Below, piece by piece: positions 35,233 through 42,890 of a DNA stretch of 64,000 bases. How positions within the stretch are numbered: position 1 is the stretch's first letter; each line of letters opens with the position of its first letter. The position numbers and the translations under genes are program-made. The stretch is from assembly GCA_031412915.1 (NCBI GenBank), contig JANODX010000134.1:5111-69110 (forward strand). Direction: 5' to 3'. Under the pieces are notes generated by a model, which had not been told where the DNA came from, made no database searches, and saw only the letters and a list, made by a program, of their open reading frames with translations. The DNA is from JAGNNV01 sp031412915 (GTDB taxonomy: Bacteria; Acidobacteriota; Vicinamibacteria; Fen-336; JAGNNV01).

Positions 35233-36590
35233 GACTTCGTCCCTACACCGTCCGGAACGTCGCGGCCTCCGTGGCCCTCGCCTCGCTGTTGGGATCTCCT
35301 TTCGCGTTCGGGGCGGCAAATCTGACCGTCTGGGGGCCCCTGACCTGGCTCTGGATCGGACTCGGCGCCTGCGCGCTTTCGGTCACGCGGGGGACCGAGG
35401 ACCGTTCCATGGTCGATCGCTTCCGCCCGATGCCGAACTTGATGATCGCCTTACATCTGCTGTTCGCGGTTCAACTGCTGCCGTTGCCCCCTTCTGTCCT
35501 GCGAGTCCTCTCCCCGGGTTCGTTCGCCGCCCACTTCATACCGCCTGCGGATTCGCCGACGTGGGCGCCTTTGACCGCAAGCCCGACCGGAACCGTTCAG
35601 GCCTGGTTCTTCATTCTCGGACTCCAGGGACTGGCCCTCGCCCTGTTCAGCGGGGACGCTTCTAGCCGCGACACGAGAGTCAGATGGCTCTTTCTCGGGA
35701 TGGTCGGGGTAGGCGCCGTACTCGCGCTGGAAGGCCTCGTTCAATCGAAATCCGCCCATCCTTACTGGCTTTACGGCGTTTGGCGAGTCCCCGGCGCGGG
35801 CGGGCATGAAATGGGGATCTTCGGGCCTTACTACAACCGCGATCACTACGCCAACCTGCTCGCGATCGCGGCCTCGGTGGCTTCAGGACTCCTGGCCGCG
35901 TCAGCCTGGAGCGCTTCATCCGCTTTCTCGTCCCTGGTCAAGTCGGCGGACTTCGGTATACGCATTGGTCTTGTGGTCGCGCTCCTCTTGATGGTGGTCG
36001 CGAACGCAGCCGCTGGTTCACGCGGCGGCTTGGTCGCGCTGGCCGTGGGGCTGTGCGTTGGGGCGGGACCGTTCCTGCTCGCCCGGCCCCGGCTCGCCCT
36101 TGGCAGCGCCGTCCTCCTGGTCGTCGCCCTCTTCGGCACCGGCATCCCGGCCGCCTTTACCCGGATGGCCGATGTCGACTTCGAGGCCAGCCGGCTGCTG
36201 GTCTGGAGAGACGCAATGCGCCTGACCGAATTCTTTCCGGTGTTCGGATGCGGCCTGGGCGCCTTCGCCCCCGCCTACTGGCCTTATCAGCGCGTGGTTC
36301 GCTACGAATACTGGCCCCATCTCCACAACGAGTACGGGCAATGGGTATTGGAGGGGGGCATGGTTGGTTTGGCGCTTGCCGCGTACTTCCTCCGCCGGGC
36401 GTGGATCGCCGCCCCGGGAGTGTTTGGACAGGTGGAGAACCGGCCAGCTCTGGCCGGCCTGGCCGCAGCGCTCACGCATGCGGCGGTCGACTGCGCGTTC
36501 CGAATTCCTGCGAACGCGGCCTGGACGGCTGTGCTTCTGGTCTGTCTGGCCGGCGGCGCCGCGCGCCCGCCCCGCGCGTCCGGAGCTTAG
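35229..36590 (+). CDS. O-antigen ligase/Wzy-like membrane protein, cassette copy 2
   Basis: This 453-residue polytopic protein with about ten membrane helices is a paralog of 25990-27303. Shared signatures include SPGSFAAHFIP, GPYYNRDHYANLLA, EFFPVFGCGLGAFAPAYW and HLHNEYGQWVLEGG. GTG 35229 overlaps the lipoprotein stop and gives VRLRPYTVRN as the N-terminus; the much longer upstream reading in this frame is antisense-type noise. The convergent secreted protein gene ends one base after its stop region. It likely uses a lipid-linked glycan. Confidence 0.82.
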   Translation: MRLRPYTVRNVAASVALASLLGSPFAFGAANLTVWGPLTWLWIGLGACALSVTRGTEDRSMVDRFRPMPNLMIALHLLFAVQLLPLPPSVLRVLSPGSFAAHFIPPADSPTWAPLTASPTGTVQAWFFILGLQGLALALFSGDASSRDTRVRWLFLGMVGVGAVLALEGLVQSKSAHPYWLYGVWRVPGAGGHEMGIFGPYYNRDHYANLLAIAASVASGLLAASAWSASSAFSSLVKSADFGIRIGLVVALLLMVVANAAAGSRGGLVALAVGLCVGAGPFLLARPRLALGSAVLLVVALFGTGIPAAFTRMADVDFEASRLLVWRDAMRLTEFFPVFGCGLGAFAPAYWPYQRVVRYEYWPHLHNEYGQWVLEGGMVGLALAAYFLRRAWIAAPGVFGQVENRPALAGLAAALTHAAVDCAFRIPANAAWTAVLLVCLAGGAARPPRASGA

Positions 36591-36591
36591 G

Positions 36592-38067
36592 TCACCGCGT
36601 CAGCGCGCGTTGGTTCAGGCTCCCACATACCAAGCCCACGGTTGACAACGGGGGGAGAGGGGGAAGGAGATTGCAGGGCGTCCCAGACTCGCCGTCAAAA
36701 GCCGAGCCGGTACATGCCCCGGTCCAGGATGCGACGCGGGAAACCTCTTCGTTGTTGAACGAAGCTGCCTCGGCCAGTATGGCTTGCACCTGGACCGCGT
36801 CGGCGCAGATGACATCAAAGATCTGCGACGTGCTCACGATGACGGTCGATCTTCCGATGGAGACCGACGCCTGGCAGAGCCCGTGTGCTCCGGTCACGGA
36901 AACCTGGACGCGGCAGAGCGGCGTTGGCGTTGGCGGAGGGCCGGCCGGAGGCGTTGGCGTTGGCGTTGGCGGAGGCGGAGGGCCGGCCGGAGGCGTTGGT
37001 GTCGGCGTGGGGGTCGGAGGTGGAACAACGGGCGGTGGTGTCGGAGTGGCTGTCGCCCCTCCTGGCGTCGAGGTTGGTGTCGGCGTGGCATCGTCGCCGC
37101 CCCCCGCGAGGGCTCCCGCCCCCCCCACCACCGCCAGGCCCGCCGCGGCGCCAAAAAGATCGGCCGCGCTGATGAAGGCCGAGAACCCGAGGGGTACGCC
37201 CGCGACACCGCCGGCGCTCAGGACCGCCAGTTGACCGGGCGCCCCGGTGGGCGCCACGAAGCTCCGGGTCTGGCAGGCCTCGCCAGGGGCCAGCACTTTT
37301 ATGGCGACCTCGCGAGTGCGCGCCTCGTTGAAGTCAGAGAGTGTGATCTGAAGGTAGTACGTCACCACCGTGATGCCCGATCCCGGCTTGATCTTCGGGA
37401 GAAACGCCCGGTGTGTCGGAGCAACGCCCGGGTCGATGGGCTCGGGCTCCTCGAAATTCACCCATTTCCGTCGGATGTCGTCACCCTCGATGACCGCGCC
37501 GGGGCTCGCCGGATCTGCCATTGTCCACTTGTATCTCGGGAAATTGCCGGAGAGAGGTTGGAATTCCGTATAGAACCACTCGTCGCTGAGATTCGACTTG
37601 AAATACAGCCTCGCGCTCACCACCGAACCGGCGGGTTCGAACTTGGTATCGAAGACGGGAAACTTGTCCCCGACCACACATCCGATCGGGTTGTGGAAAA
37701 TCACCGATCCCCCGGGCGTCGTCTCTTGAGCCAGGGCGCGCGCCATCTCTATATTCGCCGACGCGAAGCGTCCGGAGACGACTTGAACGACCAGCGGCGC
37801 TTTCCCGATCGAGAAGCCTCGCGCGCCTGAGCTCGATACAACGTAAGAGCCGGTGGGCAGGGTCAAGGCGTAGGAACCGTCCCTCGCGGTGCGCACGGAG
37901 AACGCCTGGCCGGTGGCGACGTTCACCAGGGTGATCGGGACGCCCTCGATCCCCTGGAGGTTTACGAGGACTCGCCCCTTCACCCCGCCTTCGGTCGCCC
38001 CTGAGAGCACCTGGGAAGACAGCATCCCAACGAGGACCCACGCCCCCAACGTCAATCTATGCCTCAT
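36592..38067 (-). CDS. Secreted protein with carboxypeptidase-regulatory-like domain and Pro/Thr linker, cassette copy 2
   Basis: Paralog of 27324-28589, 491 residues. The order is signal peptide (1-22), a carboxypeptidase-regulatory-like beta domain (VKGRVLVNLQGIEGVPITLV region), a middle domain with NLSDEWFYTEFQPL, a hydrophobic Ala/Gly segment (about 300-330), an expanded linker of PTPTP and PPAGPPP units (about 330-390) and a Cys-bearing C-terminal domain. Relative to copy 1 it has an insertion in the middle domain (about 175-205) and a longer linker. The TPTP stretch suggests a wall- or surface-spanning stalk. Function unknown. Confidence 0.65.
   Translation of the reverse strand: MRHRLTLGAWVLVGMLSSQVLSGATEGGVKGRVLVNLQGIEGVPITLVNVATGQAFSVRTARDGSYALTLPTGSYVVSSSGARGFSIGKAPLVVQVVSGRFASANIEMARALAQETTPGGSVIFHNPIGCVVGDKFPVFDTKFEPAGSVVSARLYFKSNLSDEWFYTEFQPLSGNFPRYKWTMADPASPGAVIEGDDIRRKWVNFEEPEPIDPGVAPTHRAFLPKIKPGSGITVVTYYLQITLSDFNEARTREVAIKVLAPGEACQTRSFVAPTGAPGQLAVLSAGGVAGVPLGFSAFISAADLFGAAAGLAVVGGAGALAGGGDDATPTPTSTPGGATATPTPPPVVPPPTPTPTPTPPAGPPPPPTPTPTPPAGPPPTPTPLCRVQVSVTGAHGLCQASVSIGRSTVIVSTSQIFDVICADAVQVQAILAEAASFNNEEVSRVASWTGACTGSAFDGESGTPCNLLPPLPPLSTVGLVCGSLNQRALTR
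36935..36999 (+). repeat. 23-bp direct repeat coding for the Pro/Thr linker
   Basis: A 23-bp sequence beginning GGAGGGCCGGCCGGAGGCG occurs exactly at 36935-36957 and again at 36977-36999, a period of 42 bases or 14 codons. It encodes a duplicated PTPTPPAGPPP block in the secreted protein, indicating recent in-frame expansion. Confidence 0.8.
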
Positions 38068-38147
38068 GCCCGGCCTCCTGACTCCATGAACGAAGCGGTC
38101 CGAAGGATTCTAGCGTCTCCGGCCGCCCGCGGGGGCACACCTCGGCG

Positions 38148-38750
38148 CTAGGACAACCCCGTCAGGTCTTTCAATAATTCCGCGCGCGTGAGGGGCGAGA
38201 GCGCAACCTCTGCGCGATAGCGTCCGTTGTCGGCGGTCACGCGGGCGGCGCCTTTGCCATCCTGAAGAGCCGCGCGAAAGCTGTCGCCCACGTGGAACTT
38301 CAGGTACTGGACGGCCGCCATCTTCTCGTCGCTGCTGAAACCCGCCTCGAAGGCGGCGACGGAACGGAGCCCGCCCGCCTCGAGGACAACGCCTCCCTGA
38401 TCGAACCCCTGGAAGAAGTTCACCGCGGCGATGGCCTCATGATGAGGAAGGTCCGCAATCCCCGGGATTTCGATGAACAGCGTGGCCGAAAGCTCTCCCG
38501 CATCCGGAATCAGGTTGGCGTAGGCGTCGATCTCATCCTGGATCTTGCCCTGCTCCACGAGCCTCTCGGTGCGCACCATCTCGTGGATCTGAAAGAGTAC
38601 GGTCTCCCGATTCTCGAAAACCAGGCTGAGATTGGGGCCGACTTGAAGGCGGCGATTCTTCTTGAGAGGGATGATGTCAGCTCGCACGGCCTCGCGAACC
38701 CTCTCGTACTCGGCGATGTTCCTGATCTCCTGAAACTCGATCCGTCGCAT
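38148..38750 (-). CDS. DUF3501 family protein
   Basis: The 200-residue protein fits DUF3501, whose genes accompany rubrerythrin and a CCG-domain Fe-S protein. The N-terminal MRRIEFQEIRNIAEYERVR and RETVLFQIHEMVRTER blocks are characteristic. The function is not established. ATG 38748-38750 was chosen because upstream residues in this frame are antisense to the neighbouring gene. It lies 17 bases after the Fe-S protein gene and ends the module. Confidence 0.8.
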   Translation of the reverse strand: MRRIEFQEIRNIAEYERVREAVRADIIPLKKNRRLQVGPNLSLVFENRETVLFQIHEMVRTERLVEQGKIQDEIDAYANLIPDAGELSATLFIEIPGIADLPHHEAIAAVNFFQGFDQGGVVLEAGGLRSVAAFEAGFSSDEKMAAVQYLKFHVGDSFRAALQDGKGAARVTADNGRYRAEVALSPLTRAELLKDLTGLS

Positions 38751-38767
38751 GGGCTTCCCTGTCCCGC

Positions 38768-40036
38768 CTACCGCTCTTCGGGAAGTCCGTAGGCTTCGCG
38801 CAAAAGGGCGATGGGGTGGACCGGCTTTCTCCCGCTGACCTCTTCGATCTGGAGGGCGGAGAGGGAGCAGTCGGTTGAGAACACATCCGGCTTCGCCGCT
38901 TCCATCTCGTCCGCGGCCTTTTTCGCGAACTGCATCGAAATCGGGAAGTACTCCTTTTTCATTCCCCAGGTGCCGTCCATGGCCGTGCACTTCTCGATGA
39001 CGGTCACCGCGGTGCCGGGAACGGTCTGCAGTACGTCGCGCGTCTTGAAGCCTATGTTCTGGGCGCGCAAATGGCAGGGTATCTGATACGACACGCGGCC
39101 GGGAGACTTCCCCGGGAAATGGGTGTTCAGCGTGCCCAGGGCCTTGCGCAGGGCCAGGTACTCGAAGATGTCCATGGTGGCGGCGGCCACGCACTTTGCG
39201 TTCTCCCCGGGCACGAGGAGCGGATACTCGTTCTTCAAGACGTAGGAACACGTGGGCTGGGGAACAACGATCTTCTCGCCCCGCGCCGCCGCGCCTTTCA
39301 ACCACTCCACGTTCTTGCGCGCGTTCTTCCGAGCCCTCTCGATGTCTCCCCCGTCGAGGAAGGGCATACCGCAGCAGACCTGCTCGGGACACTTCACCGC
39401 GCAGTCGTTCTTCTCCAGCACCGCGACCACGTCGCGGCCGACCTGCGGCTCGTTGTAGTTCACCGAACACGAGTAGAAGAGGGTGACGCTCGTCCGCGCA
39501 TTCGCGGGCTTCGTACCCCGGGCGGTCATCCAACTCGCGAAGGTCCGACGATGGAAGGTCGGCAACCGGCGTGACTTCTCGATGCCGAGGACCTTCTCCA
39601 TGACCAGACGATGAGGCGGGAACGAATTCGCCCAGTTCGACAGGGGCGCGGTGGCGCTCCCGACCGTGCCGACGAGGTCGACGTCGCCAAGCGCACGATC
39701 CTGGAGCGTGATCCCCTCGGCCTTCGCCCGGGCGGCCTTCGCCCGAAGCATCAGTCGCGGGAAGTCGATGTTCCATTTGTGGGGCGGCGTGTAAGGACAG
39801 TGGTTGAAACAGAGCTTGCACTGCCAGCACAGATCGACGACCTTTCGGTAGTCGGCGGACGTGATCTTCGAGATATCACCGTCGTTCCTGTCGACGCAGT
39901 CATCGAGCAAGAAGTCGAACGGCGTGCACAGCCGATAACAGCGGCGGCACCCGTCGCACAGCTCGGTAATCCGCTCCAGCTCTTTCTCCACCGCCTTCAG
40001 GTCGTAGTACTTCGGGTTGTCGAAATCAAGGGTCAT
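38768..40036 (-). CDS. HdrD/GlpC-like Fe-S protein with CCG domains
   Basis: A cytoplasmic electron-transfer protein of 422 residues. The N-terminal ferredoxin part has CDGCRRCYRLC (27-37) and CWQCKLCFNHC (about 70-80), enough for two [4Fe-4S] clusters. Two CCG-type domains follow (SCSVNYNEP...CPEQVCCGMP and IPCHLRAQN...EKCTAMDG). This type is found next to rubrerythrin and DUF3501 and is thought to feed electrons to peroxide reduction. Anaerobic glycerol-3-phosphate dehydrogenase subunit C is a relative but its partner genes are absent. Confidence 0.83.
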   Translation of the reverse strand: MTLDFDNPKYYDLKAVEKELERITELCDGCRRCYRLCTPFDFLLDDCVDRNDGDISKITSADYRKVVDLCWQCKLCFNHCPYTPPHKWNIDFPRLMLRAKAARAKAEGITLQDRALGDVDLVGTVGSATAPLSNWANSFPPHRLVMEKVLGIEKSRRLPTFHRRTFASWMTARGTKPANARTSVTLFYSCSVNYNEPQVGRDVVAVLEKNDCAVKCPEQVCCGMPFLDGGDIERARKNARKNVEWLKGAAARGEKIVVPQPTCSYVLKNEYPLLVPGENAKCVAAATMDIFEYLALRKALGTLNTHFPGKSPGRVSYQIPCHLRAQNIGFKTRDVLQTVPGTAVTVIEKCTAMDGTWGMKKEYFPISMQFAKKAADEMEAAKPDVFSTDCSLSALQIEEVSGRKPVHPIALLREAYGLPEER

Positions 40037-40089
40037 CAGGCAAATTCTCTTTTACTGAACCGGGCGGGCGGCAATCGGCGCGGAACGGC

Positions 40090-40131
40090 TTCCGGAGACC
40101 TGGCGGAGGGTGACCCGCCCCGTCTCCGGAA
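40090..40131 (-). terminator. Strong hairpin between rubrerythrin and the Fe-S gene
   Basis: TTCCGGAGAC (40090-40099) and GTCTCCGGAA (40122-40131) form a perfect 10-bp stem with a 22-base loop that can itself pair (GGCGG with CCGCC). It sits in the 113-base gap of the operon. With no T-run it may be a partial terminator, an mRNA-stability element or a processing site. Confidence 0.5.
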
Positions 40132-40149
40132 TGCGGCTCAGTGACGGCT

Positions 40150-40572
40150 CTAGAGCTCTTTGAGCGCCTCGATCGCCTTATTGAAACGCCCGGCGTGCGA
40201 ACGCTCGGCCTTGGCCAGGGTCTCGAACCACTCGGCGATCTCCTGAAAGCCCTCCTCGCGAGCGGTCTTGGCCATGCCCGGATACATCTGGGTGTACTCG
40301 TACGTCTCGCCTTCGGCCGACGCCTTCAGGTTCTCCTTGGTTCCGCCAATCGGGAGATGCGTCGCAGGGTCGCCTACTTTCTTCAGAAAGTCGAGGTGGC
40401 CGAATGCGTGGCCCGTCTCCGCCTCGGAAGTGTCGCGGAACAAGCCGCCCACCTCGGGATAACCCTCGATGTCGGCGACTCGCGCGAAGTAAAGGTACCG
40501 ACGGTTCGCCTGGCTCTCGCCGGCAAATGCGTCCTTGAGGTTCTGATGAGTTTTCGAGGCCTTGAGGTCCAT
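40150..40572 (-). CDS. Rubrerythrin, erythrin-type (no rubredoxin domain)
   Basis: A di-iron peroxidase of 140 residues. Two ExxH-type helices are visible: AGESQANRRY (about 18-27) with SEAETGHAFGH (about 49-59), then AEGETYEYTQMYPGM and AEWFETLAKAERSHAGRF. The C-terminal rubredoxin domain of classical rubrerythrin is missing, so electrons must come from another protein, plausibly the CCG-domain Fe-S protein encoded next. ATG 40570-40572 has AGGAAAAG upstream. A broken Fur/PerR gene lies just 5'. Confidence 0.9.
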   Translation of the reverse strand: MDLKASKTHQNLKDAFAGESQANRRYLYFARVADIEGYPEVGGLFRDTSEAETGHAFGHLDFLKKVGDPATHLPIGGTKENLKASAEGETYEYTQMYPGMAKTAREEGFQEIAEWFETLAKAERSHAGRFNKAIEALKEL

Positions 40573-40614
40573 GGTGTTTCTTTTCCTTTTATTTAGGGTT
40601 TCGAGGTTAGAGGG

Positions 40615-40917
40615 TATCGAGAATGCTTCTCCTGAAGCGAGCGACTTGCGTTGACAACCGGGGCACACCCGCTGCACTTCGACGGCGTGCCCGATGATGG
40701 CGTGGTTCGTGCTCCTGCGCGTGTTCCTCGATCAGCCGGTCGACCGACACGGGAAGATCGCCGACCCGGCCGCAGGAGACCCAGCGGATATGGTAGTGCT
40801 CACCGGTATTCCCATCGACCCGAACCGCCGGGTCTGCGCTCCGGACTTCGCGAATCAGTCCTTCGTCGGCCGGGATCCTGAGGCTGCGGTAAACCGCACC
40901 GCATGGCGCTGCTGGCT
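40615..40917 (-). pseudogene. Fur/PerR-family regulator remnant
   Basis: Reading on the minus strand, one frame gives AVYRSLRIPADEGLIREV, then GNTGEHYHIRWVSCGRVGDL and PVSVDRLIEEHAQ, the second half of a Fur/PerR protein including the metal-site His-rich segment and first CxxC-like Cys. After EEHAQ the homology jumps by one base into another frame, giving STNHAIIGHAVEVQRVCPGC. The DNA-binding N-terminal half (about 60-70 residues) is absent because a promoter lies there. The gene is thus both 5'-truncated and frameshifted. Its place before rubrerythrin indicates a former PerR-type repressor of this operon. Confidence 0.72.
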
Positions 40918-40934
40918 CCTTCGCACAACTGAAA

Positions 40935-40963
40935 ATTATTGTCGTGAGTCGGTCGGTTGTCAA
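40935..40963 (-). promoter_or_regulatory. Sigma-70-like promoter for the Fur remnant-rubrerythrin unit
   Basis: On the minus strand a consensus TTGACA (40963-40958) and AATAAT (40940-40935) are separated by 17 bases. AAGGAG follows downstream, but the ATG it serves opens a frame other than the Fur remnant. AT-rich sequence over the -10 (ACAATAATTTTCAG) is only weakly like a Fur/PerR box. Confidence 0.65.
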
Positions 40964-40981
40964 GCCGGGAGATAATGCCGC

Positions 40982-41350
40982 ATGGTCATCGCAATCGCGT
41001 GCATGAACGACCTCATGTTCCTTTCGAAGATCATGGAGGCGACCAAGGCGCTTTCGGTGCCGTTGCGCTCTGTGAAGACCGCCGACAAGCTCATCGGCGC
41101 GTGCCGGGAAAGCGAACAGGCGGTGGTGTTTCTCGACCTCGATGACCAGCGCCTCGATGCCATCGGCCTGGCCCGGGCGATCCGTTCGGTCGAGCCTAAG
41201 GTCCAGGCCTCGATCTACGCCTTTGTGTCGCACGTGAACGAGGGCCGGATCCAGGCCGCCGGCCAGGATCTCTTCGACCAGATCCTCTCCCGCGGGCAGT
41301 TCGTTCGCCTGCTGCCCGAACTGCTCGCGCCTCCCTCTGCGAGCGCGTGA
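40982..41350 (+). CDS. Degenerate receiver-like domain protein
   Basis: A 122-residue protein with the alternating beta/alpha pattern of a response-regulator receiver. The phospho-acceptor region VVFLDLDD (about 49-56) is present, but the N-terminal acidic pair is replaced by CMND and the conserved Lys near the C-terminus is not evident. It may be a pseudo-receiver used for protein contacts. It diverges from the rubrerythrin-side promoter and has no kinase neighbour. Function unknown. Confidence 0.55.
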   Translation: MVIAIACMNDLMFLSKIMEATKALSVPLRSVKTADKLIGACRESEQAVVFLDLDDQRLDAIGLARAIRSVEPKVQASIYAFVSHVNEGRIQAAGQDLFDQILSRGQFVRLLPELLAPPSASA

Positions 41351-41406
41351 TCTTCGTCGTGATCTTCGTGATGAAGGGCGGGATCGTCAACAAGCGCGGC
41401 CGGTGA
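41350..41406 (+). pseudogene. Scrap of an amidohydrolase 3' end
   Basis: The frame from 41350 ends FVMKGGIVNKRGR-stop. It shares 18 identical bases (TTCGTGATGAAGGGCGGG) with the end of the amidohydrolase gene at 44150-44167, which encodes FVMKGGVIFK. It looks like the tail of a second, mostly deleted amidohydrolase copy directly after the receiver-like gene. Confidence 0.4.
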
Positions 41407-41424
41407 CCGAACCTGTGGGAGCCT

Positions 41425-41859
41425 TCAGTTCTTCCGGGGCGCTCCAATGAGAACAAAGAACTCGACCTGAACCTTCTCGTCGTCCTCGCCCGAGAGCTCG
41501 CGCTCCACCGCCGCGGAATCGAACGTCGTGATCGCCTCAACGAAGCTCTGCAGGTCGTTCTCGACCAGCACGTCGGCCCGGGTCCAGACGATGGCCGCCG
41601 GCATGGGCACGGTGTCGAGGAAATCGGCGAACGCGTCGATGAACGCATCCCAATTGTTTCCGAACTTGGCGGGAAACTCGAAGGCCTCCGCCGCCGCGGC
41701 GAGGAACGTGATCTTGTCCTTGGCCCGGTCGCCCGGCAGCATGTGGAGCGAGAAGCCGGCACTCTTCAGCTTTTGGACCGCTTCGGCCGCCTTCGCCGTT
41801 TCAAGGACGTGGATCGACCTCCCCTTCAGGCCCGGCAGCAATTTCCCCAGATCGATCAC
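41425..41859 (-). CDS. Barstar-family RNase inhibitor
   Basis: The 144-residue protein belongs to the barstar family, which inhibits barnase-type ribonucleases. The hallmark FGNNWDAFIDAFADFL (about 66-81) is clear, and the N-terminal part contains a typical SIHVLETAKAAEAV beta-alpha unit. GTG 41857-41859 is the start, 5 bases after the stop of a barnase-like remnant on the same strand. No intact barnase is present in the window, so the inhibitor is now an orphan. Confidence 0.85.
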   Translation of the reverse strand: MIDLGKLLPGLKGRSIHVLETAKAAEAVQKLKSAGFSLHMLPGDRAKDKITFLAAAAEAFEFPAKFGNNWDAFIDAFADFLDTVPMPAAIVWTRADVLVENDLQSFVEAITTFDSAAVERELSGEDDEKVQVEFFVLIGAPRKN

Positions 41860-41864
41860 TCTGT

Positions 41865-42055
41865 TTACCTCAATCGCAGAAAGGACTCGTAGCGGCCGCG
41901 AGTCCAGTGGATCTCCCGCTCGCGGACGAGTTCGTCGGGCCCGGAGTGTCGCCCGTGGCCTTCGTCTCGACGCCTCGCCATCGTCCCCGCACCAGCGCCG
42001 CCAGTACCAGCAGGACGGGTGAAAGCCTCCTCGGGCGGAACGCAGCGGGTCTCAT
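41865..42055 (-). pseudogene. Barnase-like RNase remnant
   Basis: One frame from ATG 42053-42055 gives a signal-peptide-like start (RRLSPVLLVLAALV). A different frame just downstream ends GPDELVREREIHWTRGRYESFLRLR, which follows the C-terminal pattern of barnase-type RNases (I-x-x-T-x-x-H-Y-x-S-F-x-R). The catalytic His of DHY is Arg, and roughly 75 residues of catalytic core between signal and tail are missing. Order RNase then barstar is the usual operon order. The match covers about 25 residues, so this is a motif-level inference. Confidence 0.45.
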
Positions 42056-42116
42056 ACGGTGAGTCTAAACTCAGCATCCTTTCCGCGCCGCGCGCAGGAA
42101 TCCCTAGGAGTGCTAG

Positions 42117-42890
42117 ATGCCTGATCCCAACGTTCTGCTGACTATCGAAGGGGCGCTCGCCACTGTGACCGTCAACCGGCCCGAGAAGCGGAATGCCCTC
42201 GACCTCCCCACCGTCGAGGAATTTCACCAGGCCCTCGCGCGCATAGCCGCGGCACGGTGCACGGTCTTTATCGTCACCGGGGCGGGCGACAAGTCGTTCG
42301 TGGCCGGAGCGGACATCAACGCCATCAAAGCCAGGCGCCGACCGGAGGCGCTCGCCGGAATCAACACGAAGCTCATGTCGGCGATAGAGAATCACGAGGC
42401 GGTGGCGATCGCCGCAGTCAATGGTTTCGCCATGGGCGGAGGTTGCGAACTCGCGCTCTCCTGCGACCTGAGGATAGCGTCCGAGAATGCGCTTTTCGGT
42501 CTGCCCGAGCCGAGTCTTGGTATTATTCCCGCCGCGGGCGGTACCCAGCGCCTCCCCCGCGTGGTGGGTCTGGGTCGGGCGAAGGAGATGATCCTCACGG
42601 GCGCCCGATGGGACGCGAAGAAGGCCCTGGACTTTGGTTTGGTCAGCGAAGTTGTTCCGAGCGCCCATCTGATGCCGGCAGCCCGGGCCATGGCCGGCCG
42701 CGTGATCGCGCTCGGTCCGCTGGCCATCCGCCTGGCCAAACAGGCCCTGAACGCCTCGGCCAACATGCCTCTTGAGGCCGGCCTCGTCTTCGAGTCGATG
42801 ATCCAGGCGGTGACCTACGAGTCGAAGGACAAGATCGAAGGAGCCAGCGCCTTTCTGGAGAAGCGCAAACCCAATTTCACCGGAGAATGA
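42117..42890 (+). CDS. Enoyl-CoA hydratase/isomerase
   Basis: Crotonase-family enzyme of 257 residues that hydrates 2-enoyl-CoA in fatty-acid oxidation. The oxyanion-hole segments AGADINAI (about 62-69) and GFAMGGGCELALSCDLR (about 101-117) and the catalytic PEPSLGIIPAAGGTQRL block (about 128-144) are intact, with both catalytic Glu residues in place. AGGAG lies about eight bases before ATG 42117. Its end overlaps the amidohydrolase start by ATGA. Confidence 0.93.
   Translation: MPDPNVLLTIEGALATVTVNRPEKRNALDLPTVEEFHQALARIAAARCTVFIVTGAGDKSFVAGADINAIKARRRPEALAGINTKLMSAIENHEAVAIAAVNGFAMGGGCELALSCDLRIASENALFGLPEPSLGIIPAAGGTQRLPRVVGLGRAKEMILTGARWDAKKALDFGLVSEVVPSAHLMPAARAMAGRVIALGPLAIRLAKQALNASANMPLEAGLVFESMIQAVTYESKDKIEGASAFLEKRKPNFTGE

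Noticed and set aside
36053..37234. 393-codon plus-strand frame over the ligase end and linker gene
   Set aside because: Gly/Val-rich translation is the complement of the Pro/Thr linker; no coding evidence.
27324..38067. Horizontal-transfer island with insertion sequences
   Set aside because: No transposase, integrase, tRNA-flanked direct repeats or clear base-composition change was visible around the polysaccharide region.
38148..39830. Long minus-strand frame upstream of DUF3501
   Set aside because: Only the last 200 codons resemble a protein family; the rest overlaps the well-supported Fe-S protein gene in another frame.
40607..41233. Whole 208-codon minus-strand frame as a gene
   Set aside because: Its first half is antisense to the receiver-like gene and lacks Fur features; only the second half is a Fur remnant.
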